A stretch of DNA of 64,000 nt. Source: Phytophthora sp. 'mugwort' (Eukaryota > Oomycota > Peronosporomycetes > Peronosporales > Peronosporaceae). The stretch covers positions 496,001-560,000 of the forward strand of contig JAUCEF010000001.1 in NCBI GenBank assembly GCA_033558025.1, in the 5' to 3' direction. Each line of letters starts with the position of its first letter. The stretch's first letter is position 1. Below are positions 53,230 to 64,000 of this stretch, in pieces. The notes beneath the pieces are model-generated. The model saw only the letters and a list, made by a program, of their open reading frames with translations. It was not told where the DNA came from and did not search any database. The position numbers and the translations under genes were made by a program.

Positions 53230-56200
53230 CCGTCCCGGCCGATTCGTGACCCTTATGATGATGTACTTGCGCTTGGTATAGTCGTCCACTACTTTACGCT
53301 CAATATTCGTTGTGAGGGGTGAATTTCTTGCTGCCCTTCTAGATAGCCAGGTCGGGCTTCCACGAGCTTGACATGCCGTGGGTAGAGGTATGATTGTTAG
53401 ACATCACGAGCCGGTAGCATCTGCAACAGTCTATGCGCTCGTCCAAACGCCCGGAAAACTCCATCATGTCGGTGCCCTCCTCGTATTTAGTAGGCATTAC
53501 GTAGTGGTTTCACCTTCATAAATGAATCGCCAGTCGTATTACTCCACAGGCCTGCAGACTGGGCGATGGATATTTTGTGTTTGATGCTGCGTTATGCAAT
53601 TTGTCGATAGGCCTACCCCTGTTGTTATTGAGCGTCGTTGGGCCCAGAAAAAAAGAGAGCATACTGAATGCTAGTATAATCTCGGCGTCTAATTGACATC
53701 TGGCAAATTTAAGTGGTCTCATTGATTGTGGCTGTACTGCACACTATCATTGGTCCATGACAACGAATATGATAACAGGAATCGGAGACAAAATTGTGGC
53801 AGTTCCGAAACGAAGCCCACAATTATCTTCTCCGTGAACTGGATCGCAAGCAATGCCCAGAGAAAGAGCTGGTGGCAGAGCGGTCCCCGATGACAGTTAC
53901 CTTGTGAATAAATCCGATCACCTCGATTTTCTCGGATCTCAGCGACGATATTTTGGTTTTGCTTCGAGCTTGCAGACTTCCCTCCTGAAGCAAACTGATA
54001 CATGTACTGTACGTATGTTAACCATGTGCAGGCCTATGAAGAAACGGAATCTCCCTATATTACTAAAACACGGAATCTGGAAACGGGAAGTTAAAACATG
54101 TTAGAGAATGCATCGGGTAGTGTATGGGATACGTCGCTACGTGACCGGTGGGAGTTACTTCTCGCTACTTAGATACGTTGGCAATGAGGCTTCTCAGCGC
54201 GCCGAACTGTTTAGCCGCCAAACCGAAGGACAGCTGCTAGACTCATTGGACGCCCTGCTGAGATCTGACACTGGGGCACTGTCCCGGTTAGAAACGACGA
54301 AGGTGCCACCTCTCATGCTATTGACACTGCTGATCCGACTGCTACAGCGGGGATGTCGTTACACATTCATGCGATGCGTCGTCCTCTGGCTCCTTCGGAC
54401 TTATTGTCTGGGAACTCGTCCGTTGCCAGTCACAGCCCTGCCAAGATCTCCCGCTCGACCAAGAACGTTACTACACCTATATCGACTTCGCCGGCGATCA
54501 AGTCATTCACCGAGACGGAGAGATACAAGGAAAGACGCCCTGCGCTGATCCATGCACAGTTCAAAAGGTTTCGGGCTAATCTCCCCGGACTGCTAAACGC
54601 ATGCCTCTCGCAAGCCTGCGCGAGAAATACGCCACATATAGCGTAAAACAGGATTGTAATTACTATCTACGATCGATGACACGCATGTGCTTCTCGTCAT
54701 GGGATCGATGCTTGCGTTCTCAAAACGCAAGCGTCGACACCACAGGCGCTTCGGATCGAGCTCCAGCGCGGTTCTCCTCGGGACTCAAGGTCGCCAATAT
54801 CCCCCAAGCACGTCACACTGCTGCCCCTGTGTCCTGGTTTGCGGCGCCCGCCCTCGTCTGCGACCAAATCGCCTCCTGTGAAGTAGTACGTGAGCTTCAC
54901 GCTACCTGGTTCAATAGCGCACGAAATTGCGCTTGCGGCGAACAATGCCCGCACTATCCCCTTACCTCCTACCCGGCTTCAACACTGATTACATGACATA
55001 TTGGACCTGGCGGGGAATGCCACAAGCATTGGCGTGTGTATTCCACCCGGAAGGGCAGGTGGTGTGCTGCATACAATGCAGCATTTGAAGGGGGGCATTC
55101 AGCTGGAGCTGTATCGGCTCTATACGGTGAGCAATCTATTCGGCGAAAGTCAATGTATTTGAGCTAACGCAGTCGTAGTGGCCCAACGTGTCTAAAGTAT
55201 TCCGGATTCAACGATGTCACATGCGTTAGGCTGAACTGGCTTTGGCTGCTCTCGCTTTGGCTGCTTCCGCTTCGGCAGCTTCGCTTCGTAGCATCCGATC
55301 TGCCTTTGTTAGCTTCAATTCCTGCAACACCACGTGTGTTAATATCCACCGCCTACCGAACGGGCTTGCGCTTCTTGGTGCAGTCCTCGCTTGGAGGTGA
55401 TGGCATATTCAGGATTTCGTCTTCCGCAACAGTCTTCATCTACAGCTATGTGACCAGGTGGACATGATTTAGGCACACCATTCCGCGTGAACGTATTCAA
55501 CCGTGCATTCATATTGGCAAGGCATAGCGGAATGAGGAGCAAGACTTTCTGAGGATGGCCATTTCATAGGAAAGGACAATTTGTTCAGACTTTGTACTAT
55601 ATCCAAATCAGCTGGATACTATCCAAGAATAGCCTACAAAAATGAACACAAAAGGCAGGTGTCCATTACTCCAAGCGTGTCGTTGCATTTAGACCATACT
55701 CCAACAGACTGTTATGCATAAAAACACGAAGGTAAATAGAAAATTGTGTCCGTTGAATTAAACCGTGTTCGTTGCATTTCCGAAATGGCGCCCAAGACCA
55801 AACAACATCTTCCAGGCTGCGGAAACTTGGTCGCCGTCCTCCACTCCATCTCGACGTCGTCAAGAAATTGCAATAGGAAACACAATTGGGGCACAAATAC
55901 TTGCACTACGTGCAAGATTGTGCCCGTCTTCACGGACGTGGAAGGCCACGCCGACGACGCGGAGTGAACAATCTCGCGTGAAGAAGTCTTTAGGACAATC
56001 GGACAGCTGAAGATTGCATGATGTATGGTGACAGAAAGCCTCGACGATGCATGGACGCCGACTACGTTTTCGTTCACGCGTTCGCAGCCCAACGGAGGCC
56101 ACCAAGAACCTCAAAAAGATTTCCGCGCGCAGTCATTGCTGCTGCTAAGAAGAGCATGATGCGCACGCGGCAGCCAGCATGATTTATGCTTTCGACGAAG

Positions 56201-57423
56201 GTACACGTCTGCGTGTTTCGATGGCTGTTTCGATGTCCGCGACGATAATGCTACCAAGGTAGTTGAAGTTCCCGTGAGCTACTGCATCATTTTCGTGGAA
56301 ATCTGGTACACAGTGGCGTTGAGTTTGACCACGAGAACCATCAAATCCACTGTTACCTATCTCACCAAGGCCTGAAGTAAAAGCCTGACGTAGTAAGCGG
56401 CGTTCTTCCTCCTCATAAAACCTGTCAGTTCTGCGATTTTAAGTGTATGAAATCTAACGAAATTCGTATGCACCGCCGCTAATGCGCCAAGAATTACGCT
56501 TGTGCAAAGATAAATAAAACGTTGTCGCGCGGACGACAAGGTGGGCGAGCACAAGTACAATGTGCGACAAGATCTACACGAAGAATGGCTCATTCAGGTC
56601 GTAAGTGTTTTGCGGGCACAAGCCAAGTTGTACGAACTAGTTAGCTTTATTATCGAGCTAAACAGGTCGTTGGTATAAGAGCTCATAATCAAATGCACAA
56701 GATATTGGTTAGTCCCTACCTGCATACCCCCAGATCCGTGCAGGTTTGGGTTCGTGAAAGTCACATTCCCAAGAATCCTAGAGTGAGTGATTATAGCCGA
56801 CGGTGGAAGTAATGACTCGTCGATCTGCGATGCCGTACTCGGTAAAGCAGGTCGGGCCACAGGATGGTTCCGATCCACTTTCTCGAAGAGCACAAGGTCA
56901 CTTTTTGTGTTAAATGGGAGGGTTCTAGATCGGCGCGATGCAAGCGACGCTCGTCGACATCGAAGTTGAACAGACTCTTCATCGAATGATGACTTTTGAA
57001 TTCACATAGGGAGCGTGCTAGCCTGGGTTCGGTTGATTCACCAATGCAAGTCCTCTGCATGATGTCTTCGATTCTTAGCACACAAGAGGTCTTAGTGCTA
57101 TCTTACATTTCGACAATACATGTTTATCCTGTGCAACGGACACGATTGGATGCAACGGACACGCTGCATTTTTCTGTTGATTTTTGTAGGCCATCCTTGG
57201 ATAGTATCTAGCTGATTTTGATACTGTACAAAGTCTGAACAAACGGTCCTTTCCTATGAAATGGTCCTCCTCAGAAATGGCCTCCTTAGTCTAGGCCTCG
57301 GAATGAGTCCAAAAGCCTTGAATCCTCGCGCAACGTTTCTACCTACCTTGGATCCTCTCCACCCAATGCCTGCCAACTTATTACATCGTCCTCGCTGATC
57401 GCGTAGTGTTCGTAATCGTCTTC
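53228..57423. other. Degraded repeat region, no confident gene
   Basis: Open stretches here are short and none resembles a family with confidence. Points seen: 54108-54996 has three overlapping plus-strand frames, each without start context. 55218-55330 on the minus strand reads as the alanine-rich coiled-coil end of a protein (LKLTKADRMLRSEAAEAEAA). 55786-56400 on the plus strand opens MAPKTKQHLPGCGNLVAV, which could be the beginning of a decayed transposase. The overall pattern is that of old nested transposons. Confidence 0.4.
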
Positions 57424-57429
57424 TTAAAC

Positions 57430-58430
57430 AATTCTACCGATCAGTTCGTGAATCTTGTCTTGAGCGATATGAACACAGCAACATCGAGAGGTTGGAGAAG
57501 GTGCGTGCGTTTCGAGACAACAATACCAGCATGATGATAAGATGTGCGGCCTTGTCAACCACCTTAGCCGAGTAATGCGAAGAGCATTCGTCCAGAACCA
57601 GCATAAGCAGTCGTTTTGGCGGGTTGGGTGCAGCTGAGCACCGAGTTGAGAAGCATTGTATTCATTCGACAAACAGGGCTGTATTCATGAAGCACGACGG
57701 CAGCATAGTGGCAGCAGAACTTACCACTTCACACACTCGAGTAACCGTAACGACACTGTATTCCTGACAGCGCGAAACGTGATGGTACAACAAAGCCAGC
57801 AATACATCCGCATGCCAGAATTGTGAGGTGGAAGTTGTCAGTAGGCTCCGTACTACAGATATTGCTTGATCCTCGCATAGCGACCATTTTCTTGCTCTTG
57901 AGTTGCTTCTGAAAAGCCGTCTCGTCTATATTGTAAATACGTGAGTGGTCAAGCTTCAACTCGATGACGAGCTTAGCTAGCGTATGAAACAGGGTGGCTA
58001 GATCAGCTGGGACAACAGAATTACCCATCAGTGAGAGTGGCTTTGCGGATCGGTCGGTGATATTTGGAAAGCGCGCCTTAAAAGCGAATGTACCAACCTT
58101 TCCCGATACTTACACCGCAGCCAAGCACAGCCATCTCCTGCGCTTTTCGTACGACCCCAGAGCGGCCGACATGATTGCCAACGAGTTGCCAGACTACGAC
58201 CCCGTCGTAAATATGCTGCTCCGCCGCTTGGTGAAAGAACGGCTTCGGTCCTGGCCGTTCAGCACTCAGAGACCTGCCCTCTGTTGCTGACGCCAGCAAC
58301 TTCCGAATCGTTGGTTCGTGAACAACGGTAGATGCGGCGACTGCAGCAACGGCGCCGCCTGCGTGAATTTAAGCGATGACGTCCTCCTTCCTACCCATTG
58401 TGTTGCTCTTAACCATGATGCATGTTTGGA
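57430..58430 (-). pseudogene. Pogo-like transposase, copy B
   Basis: On the minus strand a helix-turn-helix opening (near 58410-58270, frame-broken) leads to GVSIGKGWYIRFKARFPNIT, then the catalytic region with SRIYNIDETAFQKQLKSKK (57950-57890), VAMRGSSNI and, after a frame change and loss of the middle, LLMLVLDECSSHYSAKVVD and HLLQPLDVAVFISLKTRF (57615-57440), the second Asp and the PPN/LQPLD block of DDE_1 transposases. It is the same family as copy A at 6790-7215 but longer. Frameshifts and stops inactivate it. Confidence 0.7.
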
Positions 58431-58713
58431 AATGAGGGGTGCTAACGTTGATCGCTGCGCCTGCGCCACCGGTTCATTGAGTCTCCCATTTTCCCGCCAA
58501 CTGCATAAGTTGTATGCGTTTCAAACTTAATGCGATTTCTACGAATTACAGACAGGATAGCAGAACACCGCTATTCACTCGCCAAAATTACCTTGGTCTT
58601 AATGAAGCACTGATAACATTTTGTTTCATGTTGAATTATTTAATGAAAATTTACGCGCAGCAACACAATACTTGGTAGATTCCTTACTTCAATAACGAGC
58701 ACATAGCTCCATT

Positions 58714-61489
58714 CTAGAGAGATTCCGTCATTTCTTGCTGAATCACCCGCAGCTCGTACGCAATGGCAGGAGCAGTCGGTCGTTTGGACGCGTCCTCGAC
58801 GAGACACCGTTCCACCAGGTCTTTTAACGCCTTTCCGCACGTTGCTCGAACCTTCGGGTGCAGTTTTCCCGTTGCAACTCGGTGCAGAATCGTCAGGTCC
58901 GACATGATTTTGCCATTTGAAGCACGAACATTATCGTACGGGATCTGGTTCGTGTCCAGCTCAGTGAGCAACGCACCGAAGCTGTAAATGTCAGCAGCCG
59001 GTCCGTAGTCAGAGTCACCACGAATTACCTCGGGAGCTAGCCACCGACCTGTGCCAACGCCGCCCGTCATCGTCTTGTCGGACGACCTGAACCGGGACGT
59101 GCCAAAGTCACTTAACTTGGCTTCCATGTCACCCGACAACAACACGTTTTTCGACTTGAGATCACGATGGACTAGCGGGGGATCAAACGAGTGCAGGTAC
59201 ACGAGCGCCTCAATAACATCAATGGCGACGTTAAACTTTGTCGTCGTCCAGCCGCACGGCGTGGTTGAATCCGCCAGATAACATCGAAGATCACCTCCTT
59301 CCATGTACTCGAGCAGCATTTGCAAATCTGTTTCAACTGTCCACGAAGCACCAATCAGTCTCACTAGGTTGGGGTGGTCAAAGTGAGCGATAAGCTTAAT
59401 CTCTTCCACAAAAGCTGCAGTGTGTTTCTTTGTACGTCTCTCCGGCCGAAGACGCTTGGAAGCTAGAAGTTGTAGATTCCTGTAACGCACTAACCATACG
59501 GTAGCGAAAGCTCCACTACCAAGTGGTTTGAGGTCCTTAATCGCTGATGAACGGAGCTGCAGCGACAATAGTTCGAGATCGTTCCAGATCGACATAAATC
59601 TCTGCGGTTTTCCCTTTGAGCCGGCTTCTTCAGTCGAGACAAACGAAGGGATACTGGAAACTGCGGTAGCTCCAGCCGCTGTCAATTCATTGCTTTCGTC
59701 CTCGTTCTGTTCATTCGTCAAAGTTGGGATACCCATCGAGACCTCGCTGGAGGGCCTCACCATTGGGATGTCCTCGAAAGAATTACTCCGACGTCGCGAG
59801 TGCAGTAACTGGTGCCAATTGTCAGTAGAGGAGAAGTGGTCACTGTACCCGACGGTGTCGCTCGCGATAGAGACGTCAACTTTCTTCTGGTCCTTTCGTC
59901 GGTGTAGGACAAAAATGAACGCAGCAAAGAGCACAACAAAGACGCCACAAACGATTCCAACGATCAAGCCTGTCGACGATGAAGACGACGATGATAGAGA
60001 AGTAGTGGTCGTGCTTGATCCATCCGACGTAGCTGGGTTTGGCGCGACAGTGGCCGCATTTGTCTTAGTACCCCTCGTCAGAGAGCCGTCATCAGTAATG
60101 CACACGGCCACATTGAAGATATAGCTCCCCCTTGAGCAATCCGAATCAGTATTGAAATCGGAAGCAGATAAACTCAATGTTTCCAGACCGTTCAAGAAAT
60201 TTGCTTGTTCACTTGTAAAGTCTCTTGATGCCAGTGGGTTTCCTGTCAAATTTCTAGTATCGCAGGAACAAAAAAATTAGGCACACAAATTGATAGATAG
60301 GAGGCCAAGCGAACGTACAGTGTCTTCAGGCTGGAATAGCTGTAAATGGCACTGGGGATACTCGTCAAATTATTGCCACCCAGGTAACTGCAAAGAAGCC
60401 AGCAATAACGTTAGCTCTTGGACTTTTGGTCTTGCTCAGAGACGTCATAGCTAGTACTTACAGCTTCTCCACCTTAGAGAAAACCGCAGAGAAATTAGCA
60501 ATATTATTGTGCTGCAAGCTCCTGTATCGGGGGGATTGTAACACAGCCGGAGTTAGAAGAATCTATCCACAAATGAACGCAAACTCTTGTTTTATCCGTA
60601 CAGGGAGGTGATGGAGTCAATCCCGTTTGTAGAATCTACCGTCGTCACGTAGTTGTTGTCCAAAACTCTGCAACGAATAGTCCCAGTAGAACGGATTAGC
60701 AAGGGCACCCACCATATATAATCATCCTGGCAGCCACGTACAATTCCTTCAGTACTTGTAGGTTACTCAACTTCGACGGGAATTCGGTGAGGAGTGAATT
60801 GCTAAGATCTAGTGACTCCACTGCCGTCGGAACAAAAGCCGACAAGGTGTCAATCTGGTTCTTCAACGCGAGATTCCTCAGCCCCACCTTGATCACCGAC
60901 GTCGCGGACGAAATCACGTTGGATGATAAAACAATACTAGAAACTTTGCCTTTTGGATATTCCACCGCGGCGCTTTTTCCACCCGACGCGATACTACATA
61001 TAGGCCAAAAAGGAGAACCCACAGTGAGAAAAACAAGTTTAAGCAACAAAACACTGAAGAGGAGATACTGTGGACATACAAAGTCGTGACTGCAGAGGAC
61101 ACACGTATTCTTCCTAGTGCTGTAGCATCATCATTCGAGACGGACGGCCAGTCGCTCGTCTCGTCCGGGTATCCTGCCAAGTCGGACTTAGTGTAGCCTC
61201 CTGCCGCCAGCTCTTCGTCACTTCTGTAGGTACCGAACTCGAGCAACACAACCAACGTGTCGGAGCTTTTGTCCACGCTCAGACACTTGTACGTACAGTC
61301 TCCGTCCGTCTCACAGTCGGAACCAGCGCAGCTCGAAGCAGACGTGTAGCCCAGACACAAGTCCAAGTCCTTGCAGCCTGAACAGTTCTCGGTCGTAACT
61401 GTCGTCGAGCCGCCGGCACAGGTGCCGTACACCGCGCCGCTCTGAAGGAACGTCCATAGTAGCGCTAAGTGTCGCCCCTGCGCCCCCAT
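58714..61489 (-). CDS. LRR receptor-like protein kinase (TKL group)
   Basis: Six exons on the minus strand: 61489-61080, 60993-60742, 60667-60602, 60521-60462, 60387-60319 and 60253-58714; introns 86, 74, 80, 74 and 65 bp. The joined frame is open for 798 residues. MGAQGRHLALLWTFLQSGAVYG is a signal peptide. A cysteine-rich ectodomain (about 22-95: CSGCKDLDLC, CETDGDCTYKC) precedes about six leucine-rich repeats (150-310), a Ser/Thr stretch, a membrane helix (381-402, GLIVGIVCGVFVVLFAAF) and a kinase domain: glycine loop GSGAFATV, Lys552, HRDLKSKN (648 on), DFG (668-670), APE (692-694). All catalytic residues are present. It should sense an extracellular ligand and signal by Ser/Thr phosphorylation. 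An initiator-like TCATTG...GGTTTCTC lies at 61556-61539. The ligand is unknown. Confidence 0.9.
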
Positions 61490-61549
61490 TGCGAGTGTCG
61501 AGTGTCCAATCAACGCTGTCTCGACGGGGCATGGAGCAGAGAGAAACCT

Positions 61550-61556
61550 GCAATGA
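61550..61556 (-). promoter_or_regulatory. Initiator-like element of the receptor kinase gene
   Basis: TCATTGC on the minus strand differs from YCAYTYY at one base. It is followed by AGGTTTCTC, resembling the oomycete flanking promoter region, 67 nt before the ATG at 61489. Confidence 0.45.
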
Positions 61557-62188
61557 AGCTGAGAGTTCAGCGACTTTGACCCAAGAGACAGAGAGCGGCC
61601 AACGACACAAAGCTGGTGTCCTTACTACAGAAAAAATACTAGATTTAAGGACGTTCCAATGGAAATTCCATAGGTAAAAGTGCGTCCAGAGTGGCGACGA
61701 CGCAGATGGACGGGAACAAGTGGCGTCTGTTTCCGCTAATGTGAGGCTGCCATCCGGCCTGTCAACAGCCTGTTCAACTCTTCTACGCTCAATAATGTGC
61801 TGCTGTTGGAGTGAGACTGTGTATACGTGTGTATACGGTAGTACCCCCCCCCCGATACCCTTACACTTCCAAGTGAGCCAAGATGTGCTCTTCATATTGC
61901 AGCCTTTCCAAGCGGCAAGTCCTACATGACTGCAACCTGTTCTTATAGTCGTGCATGCATTCGATTATTAATGATATGGTGTCATACTCCATAGATTGCT
62001 GGTACACTGCAGCACCACACCATGGTGTACTATCCCGTACCCAATGGGTAACCCATGAAGACTGTAACTTCCTCTTATTAGTTATCCCCCACTCATCATA
62101 TCGCACAAAGATGTACCACTTCCTTAGTACAGCTACATCCGGTAATTTCCTCCAGTCAATCAGAACTATAGTCCACTGTACGCCAAGA

Positions 62189-63326
62189 ATGAGCGGGTTC
62201 GAGCGGATCTTGGCGCGCGTGGGCGGCGACGCCCTGCGTTCGTACTGTTCGTCGGCCATCGAGGACGAGCTGCGCACCTTACAGACGCGTATGAAGACGT
62301 GTCTCAACAGCGTGGAGCAGGCACTTCAAGTCCAGGAGGCCGTTGCCAAGTTGGACGTGCCGCTGAGCCGCGAAAACGCCGCCACATGCGCAGAGATTAA
62401 GCGCAAGTACACCAAGTTTAGCGTCGACCTAAAGAACTTTGTGGAAGAGCAGCGCAAGCTGCAGGCTGAAGCTCCCGAGGCTGGCCCTGATGCCGTGCAG
62501 AAGCAAAGCGAGCAGCAGAGCCGCGAGCGCGTCACCAAACTGCTGGGCAAGATCCAGCACCGCATCACGCGCAAGCGCAACGACGCGTGGATCGACAAGA
62601 ATTTTGCGGACGTGGGGACCATCGCGGACATTGTCAGAGATGACACCTTTGCAGGACCCGACAAGGCCCTGAGGAACGAGCTGGTGCTCATCCTGGATCA
62701 CCTGATCTCGGCTGTTCTGTTGAGTCCGTTGACGACCCAGACAACGCTGGAGAAGATGGACAAGGTGCTCAATAAGCTCGCGAATGTACACGACGATATA
62801 GATGAGTATATCAGGTGAGTGATTTTCAGGGATGTGTGTGTACGTGACTGACAATTCTTGATGCTGCAGGTCGTCGAATGATCTGCTGACGAAGACGCGA
62901 TCAGCGTACGCTTCACCGAACGGAGCTGCGTGGGGTGCAGAGTCGGACAATATCGTGGACGTGGCGGAGCAAGGGAAAGTGAAGAGGCAGCGGGTGGAGG
63001 TTTCGCCGCAGTCGGACTTTTTGGTCAAGGTGGAGCGGACTGCGGCTGCGGTCGCTGCTGCAGAAGCTGTGGGGAGTGATGCGACGTACGAAGTGTTTGT
63101 GTCGGACCTGCCGTGGCGAACGACCAAGGAGGCAGATGTGGCGTCGTACTTTGGTATTGCTGGCGCGGTGGTGTCGGTGCAGATGCCCACGATGGCTGAT
63201 GGTAGCACTGTAGGAGTCGCAATTGTGCGTTTTGCCGCGTTGGAGGGCATGACGCTGGCATTGCGGATGGATGGCTATCCGTTTAACGGCAAGAACATCC
63301 GCGTGGTCGTACACAACTCCAACTGA
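62189..63326 (+). CDS. RRM-domain RNA-binding protein with coiled-coil N-terminus
   Basis: Two exons, 62189-62814 and 62870-63326, around a 55-bp intron (GTGAGT donor, TGCAG acceptor); 360 residues. The ATG at 62189 (MSGFERILARVGG) is chosen because the upstream frame has no comparable start. Residues 1-130 are helical with charged heptads and resemble the start of the protein at 8205. The middle is basic (SRERVTKLLGKIQHRI). A linker contains VKRQRVEV. An RRM fills about 282-358 with RNP2 VFVSDL and RNP1 VGVAIVRF, which lacks the usual aromatic at its third and fifth positions, so RNA stacking may be weak. A possible initiator CCACTTC is at 62116. Role in RNA processing is inferred from the RRM only. 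Confidence 0.88.
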
Positions 63327-63530
63327 GTCATATTCACTTGAGAAGGCCGGTCTCTTCGTGGGGTCGAGGACTCATGCACCGTGTGCAGCCGGCATTACGT
63401 ATTATAGATCTTAGAAGCAGCATAAATAAACAGCAAACCTGAGTCGAGCAGATTAATGTCGAGAATAATCGCTCTTCCTTCAGCCACATTTATCAAATCA
63501 CCGGCAGCACCGGATACTAAAGCGGACATT

Positions 63531-63580
63531 CCACGAGGTGGATTCAGCTTCATATGAATGAAGCTGAATCCACCTCGTGG
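63531..63580. repeat. Perfect 23-bp inverted repeat with 4-nt loop
   Basis: 63531-63553 (CCACGAGGTGGATTCAGCTT, then CAT) is exactly complementary to 63558-63580, with ATGA between. It lies between the RRM gene and the convergent partial gene. Confidence 0.9.
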
Positions 63581-63746
63581 AGTGTTATACTGTTACGTTA
63601 TTCCACAAGCACACAAATCACTAAACAGAAACAGCAAATGAAATAAGACGACAGACGCTAACCTAGATATTCTCGAATTAACATATCACCCACCACATAT
63701 CGAGATCAATGGTCACGCCCATCAATGCGTTCGTTGTCGACACAAA

Positions 63747-64000
63747 CTATAAGTGGAGGACAGTGAAGCGGGGCTCACGGTTTGCGCTGTCAACGATCTC
63801 GTCAAGTTGCGATAAGAAATAGTTCGAAAACGTCGTCACCACTCTGCATACAACCAAAAGTAAAAGAAAAATATTAGCGACTTCATCACGACAGCTCTAC
63901 AATGCAATGTTGAGTGTAGCACTTACGGACGCAAAAATGACGGTAGCTCCCCCAGCGTGCATTCGAGCTGTTCAACGATCGCAAGTAAGTCATACAGCGC
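63747..64000 (-). CDS. 3' end of an unidentified gene (runs off the window)
   Basis: Two coding segments on the minus strand, from beyond 64000 to 63927 and 63843-63747, joined across an 83-bp intron with GTAAGTG donor and TATGCAG acceptor. The frame stays open and ends at TAG. The visible C-terminus has about 56 residues (VEQLECTLGELPSFLR before the junction, SNYFLSQLDEIVDSANRE after), amphipathic and helical. No family is recognisable from so short a piece. Confidence 0.65.

Noticed and set aside
53719..54003. Minus-strand frame considered as Copia RT
   Set aside because: No RT or Gag motif could be followed into neighbouring frames.
61311..61895. 194-residue minus-strand frame overlapping the start of the kinase gene
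   Set aside because: It is a shadow frame: the kinase exon 1 in another frame has the signal peptide, cysteine pattern and exact splice continuation.
62429..63250. 273-residue minus-strand frame over the RRM gene
   Set aside because: Antisense shadow; the sense strand carries the RRM and correct splice sites.
1..64000. Secreted RxLR or Crinkler effector genes
   Set aside because: No open frame with a signal peptide followed by RxLR-EER or LxLFLAK was seen.
1..64000. tRNA, rRNA or CRISPR arrays
   Set aside because: No cloverleaf, rRNA or regularly spaced repeats could be recognised by reading.

Overview
This is nuclear DNA of an oomycete, most likely a Phytophthora-type species. I infer this from four things in the sequence: short introns of 55-86 bp with GTACG/GTATGT/GTAAG/GTGAG donors; oomycete-style initiators (YCAYTYY) 34-75 nt upstream of several start codons; a gene set of eukaryotic housekeeping genes next to an oomycete-type LRR receptor kinase and a FUSC-like protein with an EF-hand; and a characteristic transposon mixture of Copia, chromodomain Gypsy, Polinton/Maverick, PiggyBac and pogo-like elements.

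Layout. 1-7.2 kb is repeat: a Copia element on the minus strand cut by the left edge, a decayed Copia on the plus strand, and two different pogo-like DDE transposase remnants. 8.2-29.5 kb is a gene island. It holds a coiled-coil protein whose N-terminus resembles that of an RRM protein at 62 kb, a Ski2-type exosome helicase, the CAK assembly factor MAT1 (divergent from Ski2), an LRR-like protein, a multidomain FHA-CHAT protease-STAND ATPase protein, a small TIR element, a FUSC-like membrane protein with an EF-hand, an Mpo1-like dioxygenase and a secreted, probably GPI-anchored 2OG-Fe(II) oxygenase-like protein. 30.7-35.9 kb is a 5'-truncated Gypsy chromovirus. It abuts a Polinton/Maverick (35.9-52.5 kb) that retains recognisable but broken genes for protein-primed DNA polymerase, integrase, cysteine protease, packaging ATPase, penton-like minor capsid, major capsid, a fibre-like protein and a second minor structural protein. 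52.7-58.4 kb is degraded repeat (Copia, microsatellite, pogo-like). 58.7-64 kb returns to genes: an LRR receptor kinase of the TKL group, the RRM protein, and the 3' end of an unidentified gene.

Two results stand out. First, the FHA-CHAT-STAND protein at 18.5-21.2 kb combines a phospho-peptide reader, a caspase-like protease with an intact His/Cys dyad and an NB-ARC-like switch ATPase in one chain, the layout of an NLR or bacterial STAND-protease sensor. Second, the Polinton carries a PiggyBac insertion, and both were then rearranged by an inversion of about 4.6 kb (breakpoints near 43.11 and 47.75 kb). Undoing that inversion on paper rejoins the PiggyBac transposase and the fibre-like gene, and removing PiggyBac rejoins a third gene.

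Protein-coding coordinates of spliced genes span first to last coding base; exon coordinates are in the evidence. Residue numbers count from the start codon I chose.
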